Below are positions 17,798-27,542 of a stretch of 64,000 nt of DNA, piece by piece (position 1 is the stretch's first letter; every line of letters starts with the position of its first letter). The DNA comes from JAJTFW01 sp046330075 (GTDB taxonomy: Bacteria > Bacteroidota > Bacteroidia > AKYH767-A > OLB10). Under the pieces are notes generated by a model. The model did no database searches and was not told where the DNA came from. It worked only from the letters and a program-made list of their open reading frames with translations. The position numbers were made by a program, and so were the translations under genes. The stretch covers positions 1 through 64,000 of the forward strand of contig JAXLTL010000014.1 of assembly GCA_046330075.1 (NCBI GenBank). Direction: 5' to 3'.

Positions 17798-19456
17798 ATG
17801 AAAAAGACTAACCTCTCTGCCCTCATCCTACTATTACCTGTAATTGCCTTCAATTCTGCTTCAGCACAGTGTATATGCACTGCAGGAGAATTAACAGGTT
17901 TAAATGTAAACAAAGACGGCGAATGCAGTTCTGATCCGAATACCGGCTATCAGAACCATGTTAACATCGAAATACTAAGGGCTCAGCTGAAAACCGGCAC
18001 CATTCAATGGTCTTTTCTTCCTGATAACGGATCAGGAACCTGGACATCACTTCCCGGAGGATGGACAGGAACAGAAAATCTTGACCATCTCTTTTTCACT
18101 GTAGCTGAAAACGGCTCGTATCGCTGCATCTTCACAGAAACGACAACATCTTGTCGAGACACTGTTGTCGCATACATCTCCGTTGCACCCCAACCCAACA
18201 TCCATGTAACAACCGATTCCTCCACTTGCGATGGCATGTGGTTTAGTGTACACGATAACAATAATCCATCCGGTACCGGGAATAGTTATTGCTGGCAGTT
18301 TGACGGAACGAATTGTCAGAGTGGCAATTCTTCCTTTCTTTTCGCGACCGCAGGATGCACCATGGGAAACAACCATGTGAACATTATCGTGTCTAATTTT
18401 GCGGGCTGCTCTGATGAAGCTCATTTAACCGGTATCTGCAACCCAGACTTACTGGACGTATTCATCGAGCTCAGCGGATCTGAATATCTGTGCAGAGGCG
18501 AAAAATCGTCCGTTTTAAGTGTCAAACGTCATTCGGCGATTAGTTTCCCTGCCAACTGGCAATACCAATGGCGCAGAAATGGGTCAGCCATCCCAGGTGC
18601 AACTTCTGCCGACTACATCCCTGCCAATTCGGGGGTTTTTACCTGCAAAGTAATTTCAGGTTCCGGTTGTCAAAAAATCACCAATCCGATCAGCATTACT
18701 TTTTTCCCCTTGGTTGTTGCAGAGATAACTGCTGCTTCGAATGAAATCTGTACAGGTGATTCAGTTCTTCTGCAGGTTAGCAGCGGAAATGCTATTCAAT
18801 TTGAATGGTACAGAAACGGTATTTCAACAGGTGTGACCGGCAGTGAATTTTTTGCAAAGAGGCAGGGTAATTACAAAGTACTTGCTACGTCAATTGAAGG
18901 ATGTACAAAATACAGCAATGTTCTCCATCCCATAGTATTCACTGCTACTATTCAGGCAAACGGAAACCAGAATCTTTGCAACGGGGATAGTGTAATGCTC
19001 ACAGCATCCTGCAATGGAAATGCGGGTTCCTTTCAATGGTTCAGATACAACAATCCAATATCCGGTGCTTCTGGTTCATCACTCTTTGCAAAAAAAGCCG
19101 GACGCTATCGTGTAGTAGCAGTTTCATCTGATAACTGCACAGATACTTCTAACAGCATTTACATCACCAGTATTTGTCGCGAATCATCAACCTTGTCTGA
19201 AACTTCTTTTTCTATCCAACCCAATCCGGCCGGCAATTATATAGATTTGATTTTCTCTGATAACATGGATAGCCATTCAGGCAACCTGACGATTACAAAT
19301 AGCATGGGACAAATTGTATTCCAAACGAATCTTATGATTTCGTCTCCAGGTTCGGTACGCATCACACTACCTCAATCATTGAAAAGCGGATACTATTTCG
19401 TTTTGGTTAGGCAGGACGGCAAAACGAATTGCAGGAAATTACTGATAAACGAATAA
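17798..19456 (+). CDS. Secreted Ig-like repeat protein with T9SS sorting domain (tandem copy 2)
   Basis: 552 residues, homologous over its whole length to the gene at 15977: signal peptide ending 'ASAQC', then 'NGSYRCIFTET', 'SGVFTCKVISGSGC', 'QGNYKVLATSIEGC', 'AGRYRVVAVSSDNC', and a sorting domain from 'FSIQPNPAGNYIDLI' to 'CRKLLINE'. Conserved cysteines suggest disulfide-stabilised modules outside the cell. The two copies have diverged strongly, so the duplication is old compared with the 12646/14232/27547 family. TAACTTTA about 27 bases before the ATG resembles a -7 box. Function unknown. Confidence 0.78.
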   Translation: MKKTNLSALILLLPVIAFNSASAQCICTAGELTGLNVNKDGECSSDPNTGYQNHVNIEILRAQLKTGTIQWSFLPDNGSGTWTSLPGGWTGTENLDHLFFTVAENGSYRCIFTETTTSCRDTVVAYISVAPQPNIHVTTDSSTCDGMWFSVHDNNNPSGTGNSYCWQFDGTNCQSGNSSFLFATAGCTMGNNHVNIIVSNFAGCSDEAHLTGICNPDLLDVFIELSGSEYLCRGEKSSVLSVKRHSAISFPANWQYQWRRNGSAIPGATSADYIPANSGVFTCKVISGSGCQKITNPISITFFPLVVAEITAASNEICTGDSVLLQVSSGNAIQFEWYRNGISTGVTGSEFFAKRQGNYKVLATSIEGCTKYSNVLHPIVFTATIQANGNQNLCNGDSVMLTASCNGNAGSFQWFRYNNPISGASGSSLFAKKAGRYRVVAVSSDNCTDTSNSIYITSICRESSTLSETSFSIQPNPAGNYIDLIFSDNMDSHSGNLTITNSMGQIVFQTNLMISSPGSVRITLPQSLKSGYYFVLVRQDGKTNCRKLLINE

Positions 19457-19466
19457 AGGGAGAAAG

Positions 19467-20186
19467 TTACTCCCAGCCCGATGCCAATACATCGGCCAGA
19501 TGAATCGTTTTCATCTCCAAACCTTCTTTGCGGATCACTCCTTCCAGATGCAACAAACAAAGCGGATCATTGGAAACCATGGTATCGGCTCCGGCGCGGA
19601 TAGCCTGATCTATCAGATCACGTCCCATTCTGACGGTTAACTCTTCATTCTTACGATCAAGTCCGCCACCCATGCCACAACACTGATTCCCGGCAAGTGT
19701 GCCTACTATGGTAAATCCTTTTACTTTCGATAATAAAGACAAGAGTGCGGCATCAGACACATCTGATTTGCAGCTGCATGAATTCAGCACCCAGGCATTG
19801 GCTGTGAAAGCAGATCCGATTTCACTCACATTGAGTTTATTGGTGAGAAAGTCGCCCAATTCATAAAAATGTTTTTGCACAAGTTTATATTCATTGTGCA
19901 GGGCCGAGTTATGAAATAATGCAGGATAGTATTCCCTAACTGTTTTGACGCATCCCGGACCCGGGCAAACAATAAACCGCTCGTCCTGGAATTCACGAAT
20001 AAGTTTCTCACCTACCTCTTTGCAATGATCGCGGAAACCATCTTCATAGGCCGGCTGACCACAGCAGGTCTGTTCAATATTATAATTAACACCACAACCT
20101 ACACGCTGCAGGACTTTCATGGTATTTCTGGCCGTCTCGGGACGAAACTGGTCTACATGACAGGGTATAAATAAATCTACAATCAC
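19467..20186 (-). CDS. Fe-S oxidoreductase subunit, LutA/YkgE family
   Basis: 239 residues with two cysteine-rich CCG domains: 'TCCGQPAYEDGF' plus 'CPGPGCVKTVREYYP', and 'NSCSCKSDV' plus 'NQCCGMGGGLDRK'. This is the layout of LutA, the small subunit of the LutABC L-lactate oxidation complex, and of related heterodisulfide-reductase-like proteins. lutB and lutC are not adjacent, so the role in lactate use is uncertain. Its start overlaps the stop of the transporter gene by four bases, so the two are coupled. The substrate of the transporter may be relevant to this enzyme. Confidence 0.82.
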   Translation of the reverse strand: MIVDLFIPCHVDQFRPETARNTMKVLQRVGCGVNYNIEQTCCGQPAYEDGFRDHCKEVGEKLIREFQDERFIVCPGPGCVKTVREYYPALFHNSALHNEYKLVQKHFYELGDFLTNKLNVSEIGSAFTANAWVLNSCSCKSDVSDAALLSLLSKVKGFTIVGTLAGNQCCGMGGGLDRKNEELTVRMGRDLIDQAIRAGADTMVSNDPLCLLHLEGVIRKEGLEMKTIHLADVLASGWE

Positions 20187-21523
20187 GATTCCTGGTCGAA
20201 TTTCATTTCAACGATAGTATGTTCCTGGCGCACTTTCAGCAGCAGCAGGATGCCGGCAACAAAAAAGATGATCAAGGCAACGATGGAGTCGCGCATGCTG
20301 CCGGTCATTTCATTTACGACTCCAAACACAAAGGTTCCCATTACGGTTCCAACTTTATCGCACACATCATAGAAACTGAAATAGGAAGCATGATCATGTG
20401 TTTGAGGGAGCAGTTTAGAATACGTTGAACGGGAGAGAGACTGAATTCCACCCATCACCATTCCCACAAAGGCAGCAGTGATATAGAAATCGAGTGGAAC
20501 ATATACAAACATGTAAACGCCCAGACAAATCAGCATCCAGACAACAATAGAGATGATGAGTGCCTTGATATTTCCGAAGCGGGAAGATAATGTTGAAAAC
20601 AGAAATGCGCCACCAATCGCCACAAACTGAATCAGCAGAATGCAAACAATCAATCCGCTTTGTTTGCTGTCTTCATCCGGCCAGGCAATTTCCTGTACGC
20701 CAAACAAGGTTGCCAGATACATCACTGTCTGGACTGCCATGTTATAAAAGAAAAATGCAAAGAGGAACATCTTCAGATGTGGCAGACCTTTGAGCTGGTT
20801 CCACACTATTTTCAGCTCTGAATAACCCTTGGTGAGAATATCTTTTCCGATCGGCTTCGCCAGCGGATCAGCAGGCAGCCACTTGAAGGAGTATTGCGCG
20901 AATCCGAACCACCAGACACCAACCATAAGGAAGGAGATGCGCATGGCCAATCCGTTGCTGATGCCTCCATAAAGATCAGGAAACAGGATCATGGTGAGAT
21001 TGAAGATCAGAAGCAGTGATGACCCGATATAGCCCATTGAAAATCCGCGTGCACTTACATGGTCCTGTTCTTCCGGGGATGCCAGCTCAGGCAGATAGGC
21101 ATTGTAGAACACAATGCTCCCGGCAAAGCCAATAGCAGAAACCATCGAGCAGAGAACTCCTACCCACAAGGTATTGATATCTTCAAAGAACCATAAAAGA
21201 GAACAGGCTATTGCTCCAAGGGTACTGAAGAAAAACATAAATTTCTTCTTCTGACCGCTGTAATCCGCTATAGAAGATAACATCGGCGACAATGCTGCAA
21301 TGACCAGGAAGGCGGCAGAGATGGCATAGGATTGCAACGATTCGGGATTAAAATCACGGCCCAGAAAATTGACCGAGTGCTTACCCCCTGACGATGCGAT
21401 TGCGCTGAAATAAATGGGGAATAATGCTGAACTGATCACCAGAGAATACGCCGAATTCGCCCAGTCGTAGAATGTCCAGGCTTTGATGATTTTCGGGTTA
21501 TCCAGTTCGTATTCGGGTCGCAT
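20183..21523 (-). CDS. MFS transporter, UMF1 (ATG22-like) family
   Basis: 446 residues and about 12 membrane helices. The N-terminal 'KAWTFYDWANSAYSLVI' is the hallmark of the UMF1 family (PF11700), and 'GGIQSLSRSTYSKLLPQ' matches the conserved loop in the second half. Related proteins export metabolites or amino acids, but no substrate is established for bacterial members. It is coupled by a four-base overlap to the LutA-like gene. A near-consensus -7 box (TATTTTCG) lies about 10 bases before the start. Confidence 0.85.
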   Translation of the reverse strand: MRPEYELDNPKIIKAWTFYDWANSAYSLVISSALFPIYFSAIASSGGKHSVNFLGRDFNPESLQSYAISAAFLVIAALSPMLSSIADYSGQKKKFMFFFSTLGAIACSLLWFFEDINTLWVGVLCSMVSAIGFAGSIVFYNAYLPELASPEEQDHVSARGFSMGYIGSSLLLIFNLTMILFPDLYGGISNGLAMRISFLMVGVWWFGFAQYSFKWLPADPLAKPIGKDILTKGYSELKIVWNQLKGLPHLKMFLFAFFFYNMAVQTVMYLATLFGVQEIAWPDEDSKQSGLIVCILLIQFVAIGGAFLFSTLSSRFGNIKALIISIVVWMLICLGVYMFVYVPLDFYITAAFVGMVMGGIQSLSRSTYSKLLPQTHDHASYFSFYDVCDKVGTVMGTFVFGVVNEMTGSMRDSIVALIIFFVAGILLLLKVRQEHTIVEMKFDQES

Positions 21524-21590
21524 CTTGATGGTTCGAAAATAGCGAATGGAGGAATATCAAGCGCTACCAGATATCCACAGCCTGACCGGC

Positions 21591-22298
21591 TCAGTAAATA
21601 AAATCGAATTTCACTATCACTCTCAATGAATTAGAGCTCAGGTCGATGGAATCGACATAATTCACGGTAGAAGGCAGATAGTCGCAGAACTTAAATTTGA
21701 TATAGCCGATATTTTCCCGATCGGGGACGTTTCCGGTGTCCTTATCATAGAGCTGAATCTTCACATCGTCCACAAAATTGTAGGTAGATCTGGGCGGAGC
21801 AATGGTGAAATTGCCGGTAGTGGTATTGTTAAGCACCGTTGCAGACTCATACAGGGTATCTCCCGGAAAGGTAATACTGTACATCAGATCCGGATCGTCA
21901 CCGGCATCCCATTCTTTTCCCCCGGCCTTAAAGGGAGGAATCTGCATCACCCGTATTCCTTTCACATCTACTTTACGGAAGAAAGTAACCGGAATATCTT
22001 TCGTAATCGTGGTCGACTGATCGCCACGCACCGCAGTAGCCTTGACTTTATAATTACGAAAGGCGGTATACGTATGCTGAACGGTGAGTCCCTGGGCCGT
22101 TGTGGTATCGCCGAAATCCCAGGTAACCTGATCGGCATTCGCTGCAGCAGCGGTAAACGTTACGGTAACGGGCAAGGTTATAGAATAATTACCGGTGGCG
22201 GTAAAAGAGATGGAAGGAGCTGCTTCATCATCAGCACTATCTTTTTTACAGCCTGCGATGAAGGTAGCGAGGCCGAGTATCAGGAAGAGGCGATTCAT
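21591..22298 (-). CDS. PKD-domain lipoprotein
   Basis: 235 residues. A lipoprotein signal with lipobox 'FIAGC' (Cys17) is followed by an acidic 'KKDSADDEAAP' stretch, which in Bacteroidota is often linked to surface export. A single PKD-like domain follows (about residues 35-105; 'VTWDFGDTTTAQGLTVQHTY' is the conserved WDFGD strand). The C-terminal ~120 residues are beta-rich and unrecognised. It is probably an outer-membrane-anchored binding or scaffold protein; ligand unknown. It ends upstream of the aconitase terminator but has its own AT-rich leader. Confidence 0.78.
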   Translation of the reverse strand: MNRLFLILGLATFIAGCKKDSADDEAAPSISFTATGNYSITLPVTVTFTAAAANADQVTWDFGDTTTAQGLTVQHTYTAFRNYKVKATAVRGDQSTTITKDIPVTFFRKVDVKGIRVMQIPPFKAGGKEWDAGDDPDLMYSITFPGDTLYESATVLNNTTTGNFTIAPPRSTYNFVDDVKIQLYDKDTGNVPDRENIGYIKFKFCDYLPSTVNYVDSIDLSSNSLRVIVKFDFIY

Positions 22299-22339
22299 AA
22301 CACCCGTAAAAATAGGAATTGCAATGGCCCAAAATGCAA

Positions 22340-22365
22340 GGAGCCGGTAAAATGTTACCGGCTCC
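22340..22365 (-). terminator. Rho-independent-like hairpin after aconitase
   Basis: Perfect 11-bp stem GGAGCCGGTAA/TTACCGGCTCC with a 4-base loop, 17 bases beyond the aconitase stop. The following minus-strand sequence has only a short broken T run. Confidence 0.65.
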
Positions 22366-22382
22366 CTGTGAGTATACGTTAA

Positions 22383-24647
22383 TCAGGCGAGCTGTGCCCG
22401 GATAATATTCAGAGCTCCTCCGGCCTTAAACCACTCGATCTGGTTTTCATTATAGGTATGATTCACCAGAATTTCTTCAGTGCTTCCATCCGCGTGATTC
22501 AGAACGAGGGTCAATGGTGTTCCCGGAGCGAATGCAGTCAGACCGATGATATCGAAGGTGTCATCTTCCTGGATCTTGTCATAGTCGGCAGGATTCGCAA
22601 AAGTAAGTGCCAGCATCCCTTGTTTCTTCAGGTTGGTTTCGTGGATACGTGCAAACGACTTCACCAGAACAGCTCGTACACCAAGGAAACGGGGTTCCAT
22701 GGCAGCATGTTCGCGGCTGGATCCTTCACCATAGTTCTCATCCCCTACCACGATCGATCCGATTTTCGAAGCTTTATACTGACGCTGCACTTTGGGAACA
22801 CTCTCATATGCACCGGTGAGCTGGTTCTTCACATTGTCGGTTTTACCATTGAAGAAATTCACAGCTCCGATCAACATATTGTTGGAGATATTATCGAGAT
22901 GCCCGCGGTATTTCAGCCAGGGACCTGCCATTGAAATATGATCGGTGGTGCACTTTCCTTTTGCCTTGATCAGGAGTTTCAGACCTTTCAGATCCACACC
23001 TTCCCAGGGAGCAAAGGGGTCGAGCAACTGGAGACGATCGCTGGTTGGAGAAACATTTACTGTCACTTTGCTTCCGTCAGCCGCAGGAGCCTGATAGCCT
23101 GCATCTTCTACTGCAAAACCATTCTTCGGAAGTTCATCACCGGAAGGTGGATCGAGTTTCACCTTCTCTCCCTTTTCGTTGATGAGATAATCGGTCATAG
23201 GGTTGAAGCCCAGATCACCTGCTATCGCGATGGCGGTAACCATCTCCGGCGAAGCAACAAAGGCGTATGTATTGGGGTTTCCATCTGCACGTTTCGCGAA
23301 GTTGCGGTTGAAGGAGTGGATGATGGTGTTTTTTTCCTGTTTCTCTGCACCCATACGATCCCACATCCCGATGCAGGGACCGCAGGCGTTGGTGAAGACC
23401 TTCGCTCCTACTTCATCAAATACTTTGAGGAATCCATCGCGGTTAATAGTAAACCGGATCTGCTCCGATCCCGGGTTGATGAGGAATTCTGCTTTCGCCT
23501 TCAGTCCTTTTTCCGCCACCTGTTTTGCCAGGGAAACGGCGCGAGAGATATCTTCATACGAAGAGTTGGTACAGGACCCGATCAGACCTACTTCCACTTT
23601 CGTAGGCCAGCCGTTCTTCGCTGCTTCTTCCTTCATCTTACTTACCGGCGTTGCCAGATCCGGCGTAAATGGACCATTCAGGTGCGGCTCCAGTTCAGAG
23701 AGGTTAATTTCAATTACCTGATCAAAATACTGCTCCGGACTTGCATAAACTTCCGGATCTGCAGTGAGATGTGCTTTTACCGTATTGGCAAGATCAGCCA
23801 CTTCGCTACGGCCGGTAGCACGCAGATAACGCTCCATCGACTCATCATAACCAAACGTTGAAGTGGTAGCGCCGATTTCAGCACCCATGTTGCAGATGGT
23901 TCCTTTACCGGTACAGCTCATAGAGGTTGCACCTTCACCGAAGTACTCGACGATAGCCCCTGTTCCGCCTTTAACGGTGAGGATACCAGCTACTTTCAGG
24001 ATCACATCTTTGGGAGCGGTCCAGCCGTTAAGTTTACCGGTAAGCTTCACGCCGATCAGTTTCGGGAATTTGAGCTCCCAGGGGAGTCCGGCCATCACAT
24101 CACAGGCATCAGCACCGCCCACGCCAATCGCAATCATTCCCAATCCTCCGGCATTCACAGTATGCGAATCCGTACCGATCATCATTCCGCCCGGGAAGGC
24201 ATAGTTTTCGAGTACCACCTGGTGGATAATACCAGCACCCGGCTTCCAGAAGCCGATTCCGTATTTATTGGACACAGAGCCCAGAAAATCATACACTTCA
24301 CGACTCTCCTTGTTCGCGAACTCCAGATCCTGCGCAGCGCCATCGCGGGCAGTGATCAGGTGATCACAGTGAACGGTAGAAGGAACAGCCACCTTGGGGC
24401 GGCCCGCCTGCATAAACTGGAGGAGCGCCATCTGAGCTGTAGCATCCTGCATGGCAACGCGATCCGGGTTAAAATCGACATACGATTTTCCTCTTGCGAA
24501 AGGCGAGGAAGGCAGGGCCTCCGTCAGGTGAGCATAGAGGATTTTCTCAGAAAGAGTAAGCGGGCGGCCAGTCAGTTTGCGGGCAGCCTCCACTTTAGCG
24601 GGAAGGGCGGTGTACACCTTCCTGATCATGTCGAGATCGAATACCAT
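22383..24647 (-). CDS. Aconitate hydratase (mitochondrial-type aconitase)
   Basis: 754 residues, the size of the single-polypeptide ACO2-like enzymes used by Bacteroidota. The [4Fe-4S] cysteines are in 'GSCTNSSYED' and 'NACGPCIGMWDR'. Substrate and cluster-region motifs include 'STVHCDHLI', 'TDSHTVNAGGLGM' and, in the swivel domain, 'GDENYGEGSSREHAAMEPR'. It interconverts citrate and isocitrate in the TCA cycle. A perfect -7 box (TAATTTTG) sits 42 bases upstream, giving a short leader. No other TCA genes adjoin. Confidence 0.94.
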   Translation of the reverse strand: MVFDLDMIRKVYTALPAKVEAARKLTGRPLTLSEKILYAHLTEALPSSPFARGKSYVDFNPDRVAMQDATAQMALLQFMQAGRPKVAVPSTVHCDHLITARDGAAQDLEFANKESREVYDFLGSVSNKYGIGFWKPGAGIIHQVVLENYAFPGGMMIGTDSHTVNAGGLGMIAIGVGGADACDVMAGLPWELKFPKLIGVKLTGKLNGWTAPKDVILKVAGILTVKGGTGAIVEYFGEGATSMSCTGKGTICNMGAEIGATTSTFGYDESMERYLRATGRSEVADLANTVKAHLTADPEVYASPEQYFDQVIEINLSELEPHLNGPFTPDLATPVSKMKEEAAKNGWPTKVEVGLIGSCTNSSYEDISRAVSLAKQVAEKGLKAKAEFLINPGSEQIRFTINRDGFLKVFDEVGAKVFTNACGPCIGMWDRMGAEKQEKNTIIHSFNRNFAKRADGNPNTYAFVASPEMVTAIAIAGDLGFNPMTDYLINEKGEKVKLDPPSGDELPKNGFAVEDAGYQAPAADGSKVTVNVSPTSDRLQLLDPFAPWEGVDLKGLKLLIKAKGKCTTDHISMAGPWLKYRGHLDNISNNMLIGAVNFFNGKTDNVKNQLTGAYESVPKVQRQYKASKIGSIVVGDENYGEGSSREHAAMEPRFLGVRAVLVKSFARIHETNLKKQGMLALTFANPADYDKIQEDDTFDIIGLTAFAPGTPLTLVLNHADGSTEEILVNHTYNENQIEWFKAGGALNIIRAQLA

Positions 24648-24689
24648 TTTAAGTTGATTTTATGAGAGGATGAGACTTGTTTTCGGCGG

Positions 24690-24697
24690 CAAAATTA
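24690..24697 (-). promoter_or_regulatory. -7 box TAATTTTG of the aconitase gene
   Basis: Perfect TAnnTTTG on the minus strand, 42 bases before the ATG. Confidence 0.5.
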
Positions 24698-24854
24698 GTG
24701 AAAAATCACCGCAACTGCTTTCTGAATACGTAATTTTATTCGTGGAACTCATCCTGTCACAGTCTCATCAAGCAGTTACAAATCAAGCAGAAGCGAACTT
24801 AATCAACCTCATTAGAGACCAGCATCGAAACATCAATTTTTATCAAAGAAAAAA

Positions 24855-24882
24855 TTGATTTTTTATTTTTTTTCATACCTTG
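24855..24882 (+). promoter_or_regulatory. Promoter of SBBP/T9SS gene (TTG-N18-TACCTTG)
   Basis: A -33 TTG at 24855-24857 and a -7-like TACCTTG at 24876-24882 are separated by an 18-base T-rich spacer, 19 bases before the ATG at 24902. Confidence 0.5.
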
Positions 24883-24901
24883 CAGCTTCAATCACCAAAA
24901 C

Positions 24902-26527
24902 ATGAAACTTTCAACATTTACCAAATCAGTTGCCTTGTCTCTGATGTTCTGCGGGACAGCAAAAGCCCAGAGCTGGGATCTCAACAGCTTGTTAGCCACC
25001 AACGACACGGTGGCAGAAAGTGTAAATCTTGTTACCACCGATAATATTGGAAATTCATACTGGGCATCACATTATTTCATCAAGAACTCCTCAAGGGAAG
25101 GTTACCTGATCACCAAAGTTGACCGGCTAGGCGCATTTATTTCCCGCACAGCTGTTCAGGCGAATGCAGGCACCTATACCACAACAGGAATCGCCGACAT
25201 TGAATTTATCAGCGGAGCACTCTATGTTGTATCCAATACCCGAAAACCAAACGCAGATGTGGATGTATTGATTCAGAAATACAGCAACGCACTGGTGAAG
25301 CAATGGGAAGTACTTTACAATGACCCCAATTCAAAAGACGATGCCGGGATAGAAGTCCTCGCAGGACCGAACAACGGGTTACTGGTTTCGATGGTTTCAT
25401 TCCAGGACGGCGCCGTCATTAACTACGCCCGTTCCAATGGTGCCATCATCAACAGTGTAATCTACAATAACGGAGCAACATCCATTGAGACGATCAGGAG
25501 CATGACCTTTGCAGGCGGCTCTGTTTACATCGCAGGAAAAAATGCAAATGGTGCAGGCACCAACAGTGATATGTTTATCACACGTTACGATTCTACATTA
25601 ACTTTAGTGTGGAACAAAGTGTTTGATGCTTCTCAATCTTCGGTTAAAGACGAGGTGATTGACATTAACCCGGATGCATCGGGCGACATCCTGGTTACCG
25701 GTAACTATCAGACAGCGACATCAACGAACAGTGTTTTCTTTACAAAATACAATGATGTAAACGGATCAAGATTATGGTTACGCAAACTGACAAACGATGA
25801 TATCTTCGCTACAGAAGTGTTTGCGGATGCTTCCTCCAACGTTATTTCAGTTGTTAATGGTGCACCAAACCGGTATATTAATCTGAACGGCACCACCGGT
25901 GCAGTCATAACCAACAAAGGTATTTTCAATCTCGGCACTCTTGAATACACCATTACGGATGTGGTGGCCTCCGGAAACAACCTGTATCTGACCGGCAGCT
26001 ACGACTCCACGTATACAACTGGTACTACTGCCCATACTTCGCTCGGTGTACTGGTAACCAAACTGAATCTGACCGGAGGACGCTTATGGAATACGTATGT
26101 TACCTCAACAGATGCTACCCAGTATTACAGAGCATCGTGCATCAATCTCCTCAATAACTCTAAAGTTCATTATGCTGCCAACTTCTTCGACAGCAATGCT
26201 CCAACGAAACGTTATTACAGTCAATTATCAAATATATCTGCCAGCAACGGACTCAGAACCGGAGACGAAATGGCTGAAAACGGTTTTTCCGTTTACCCCA
26301 ATCCCGCTAACGATATCGTTCATCTGCGCCTGAACAACCAACAGGCCACCAACGGGCAGCTGACTATCTATGATTTAAGCGGAAGACTTGTATTGACAGA
26401 AAACCTGGAAATGACTGCCGGATTACAGGAGGTGACCGTATCGGTGAGTGAACTTTCTGAGGGAACTTACATAGTACGACTGAATACCGGTGAATCAACA
26501 CAAACCGGAAAAATAATTATCTATTAA
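24902..26527 (+). CDS. T9SS-sorted protein with SBBP-type propeller repeats
   Basis: 541 residues: signal peptide ending 'TAKAQ', repeated strands of the seven-bladed-propeller (SBBP) type such as 'SVYIAGKNANGAGTNSDMFI' followed by 'TRYDSTLTLVWNKVF', then 'ILVTGNYQ...VFFTKYND', and 'LYLTGSYDSTYTTG'. A T9SS sorting domain runs from 'FSVYPNPANDIVHLRL' to 'TGKIIIY'. The propeller is probably displayed on the cell surface; ligand unknown. A strong hairpin 25 bases after the stop ends transcription before tlyA. Confidence 0.78.
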   Translation: MKLSTFTKSVALSLMFCGTAKAQSWDLNSLLATNDTVAESVNLVTTDNIGNSYWASHYFIKNSSREGYLITKVDRLGAFISRTAVQANAGTYTTTGIADIEFISGALYVVSNTRKPNADVDVLIQKYSNALVKQWEVLYNDPNSKDDAGIEVLAGPNNGLLVSMVSFQDGAVINYARSNGAIINSVIYNNGATSIETIRSMTFAGGSVYIAGKNANGAGTNSDMFITRYDSTLTLVWNKVFDASQSSVKDEVIDINPDASGDILVTGNYQTATSTNSVFFTKYNDVNGSRLWLRKLTNDDIFATEVFADASSNVISVVNGAPNRYINLNGTTGAVITNKGIFNLGTLEYTITDVVASGNNLYLTGSYDSTYTTGTTAHTSLGVLVTKLNLTGGRLWNTYVTSTDATQYYRASCINLLNNSKVHYAANFFDSNAPTKRYYSQLSNISASNGLRTGDEMAENGFSVYPNPANDIVHLRLNNQQATNGQLTIYDLSGRLVLTENLEMTAGLQEVTVSVSELSEGTYIVRLNTGESTQTGKIIIY

Positions 26528-26551
26528 TTCTGATCCGTCAAACAATAAAAG

Positions 26552-26577
26552 AAAGGCTGTCAGCAATGACGGCCTTT
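26552..26577 (+). terminator. Hairpin terminator after the SBBP/T9SS gene
   Basis: AAAGGCTGTCA / TGACGGCCTTT stem (one mismatch, 11 bp) with a 4-base loop; flanking A and T runs make it possibly bidirectional. Confidence 0.7.
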
Positions 26578-26599
26578 CATCATTTAAGTACTTTATCTT

Positions 26600-26607
26600 T
26601 ACATTTG
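26600..26607 (+). promoter_or_regulatory. -7 box TACATTTG of tlyA
   Basis: Perfect TAnnTTTG exactly four bases upstream of the GTG start at 26612; predicts a leaderless mRNA. Confidence 0.55.
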
Positions 26608-26611
26608 TAAT

Positions 26612-27373
26612 GTGACAACAACCCGGCTTGATAAGTTTCTAACGGAAAAAGCATTCTATTCGTCCCGCGAAAAAGCAAGAGAAGCTATTCGACATGGCCT
26701 GGTCAAGGTAAACGGGAACGTCACCACCAAACCCTCCTTTAGTGTCAGCTCCGAAGACCAGATTACAATTATAAAATCCGGCAACACCTACGTCAGTAAA
26801 GGGGGTTACAAACTGGAGAAAGCAATCCGCGAATTCGGCATCGACTTCAACGGTAAAACGGTACTTGATGCCGGGGCTTCCACCGGAGGATTTACTGACT
26901 GCGCTTTACAACACGGAGCGGTACTGGTGGTAGCGGTAGATGTTGGAACGAATCAGCTGGCAGCTACACTTCGCAAAAACGAAAAAGTCATCTCCCTTGA
27001 AAACACTGATATCCGTTCTTTATCGGCCGACCAGCTTCCGCAACCGGACTTTGATGTTGTAGTAGCCGATTTGTCGTTTATCAGTCTGGAAAAAGTCATC
27101 GACGACCTGTTCCGTTTCTGCAAACCCGGTGGTGAAATGATTGTACTGGTGAAGCCTCAGTTTGAGCAGCAGGAACGTAAAAACCTCAAGAACGGGATTG
27201 TGAAAGATGAAAGCATGAGAAAAGCGGTGTTGGAGCGAATTATCCGTAATATAGGTTCGAAAAGGAACTCTTCCATTGCTTATGTAGAAACCGATGTAGA
27301 GGATGCGTTACTTAAAAACATCGAATACCTGTTAGCCATTCGTACGGATCAACAACTATTAAATCACGATTGA
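26612..27373 (+). CDS. tlyA: TlyA-family rRNA 2'-O-methyltransferase
   Basis: 253 residues from GTG 26612. The N-terminal S4 RNA-binding domain ('TRLDKFLTEKAFYSSREKAREAIRHG', given here as the segment at residues 4-29) is followed by an FtsJ-like Rossmann methyltransferase domain with SAM motif 'VLDAGASTGGFTDCAL' and 'VVADLSFISLEKV'. TlyA proteins methylate cytidines of 16S and/or 23S rRNA; older literature links some members to haemolysis. An upstream ATG at 26610 is immediately followed by a stop, so GTG is the only reasonable start. Confidence 0.88.
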   Translation: MTTTRLDKFLTEKAFYSSREKAREAIRHGLVKVNGNVTTKPSFSVSSEDQITIIKSGNTYVSKGGYKLEKAIREFGIDFNGKTVLDAGASTGGFTDCALQHGAVLVVAVDVGTNQLAATLRKNEKVISLENTDIRSLSADQLPQPDFDVVVADLSFISLEKVIDDLFRFCKPGGEMIVLVKPQFEQQERKNLKNGIVKDESMRKAVLERIIRNIGSKRNSSIAYVETDVEDALLKNIEYLLAIRTDQQLLNHD

Positions 27374-27386
27374 ATAAGGAAATACA

Positions 27387-27487
27387 TTGAAGTGGAGTTA
27401 CCACGCGATATCGGCAACGGCATCTACTTTTTACGCATCCATAGTACCCAAGGTGCTGTGACGAACAAGGTGGTGGTGCAGCGGTGA
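27387..27487 (+). pseudogene. Orphan 3' end of a T9SS paralogue
   Basis: Encodes only the last residues of the sorting domain ('EVELPRDIGNGIYFLRI' ... 'NKVVVQR', stop at 27485-27487) directly after tlyA. There is no start or body. It marks the left edge of the duplicated cassette that carries paralogue 3. Confidence 0.75.
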
Positions 27488-27534
27488 ACTGTGAATACGG
27501 AAGCAGAATTGTAGATCATCTCATTTAGATTTTT

Positions 27535-27542
27535 TATCTTTG
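27535..27542 (+). promoter_or_regulatory. -7 box TATCTTTG of T9SS paralogue 3
   Basis: Same box and four-base spacing to the ATG (27547) as at 14220, within the duplicated block. Confidence 0.5.

Noticed and set aside
22938..23861. 307-codon frame antisense to aconitase
   Set aside because: Cysteine/arginine-rich shadow of a strongly conserved gene on the other strand.
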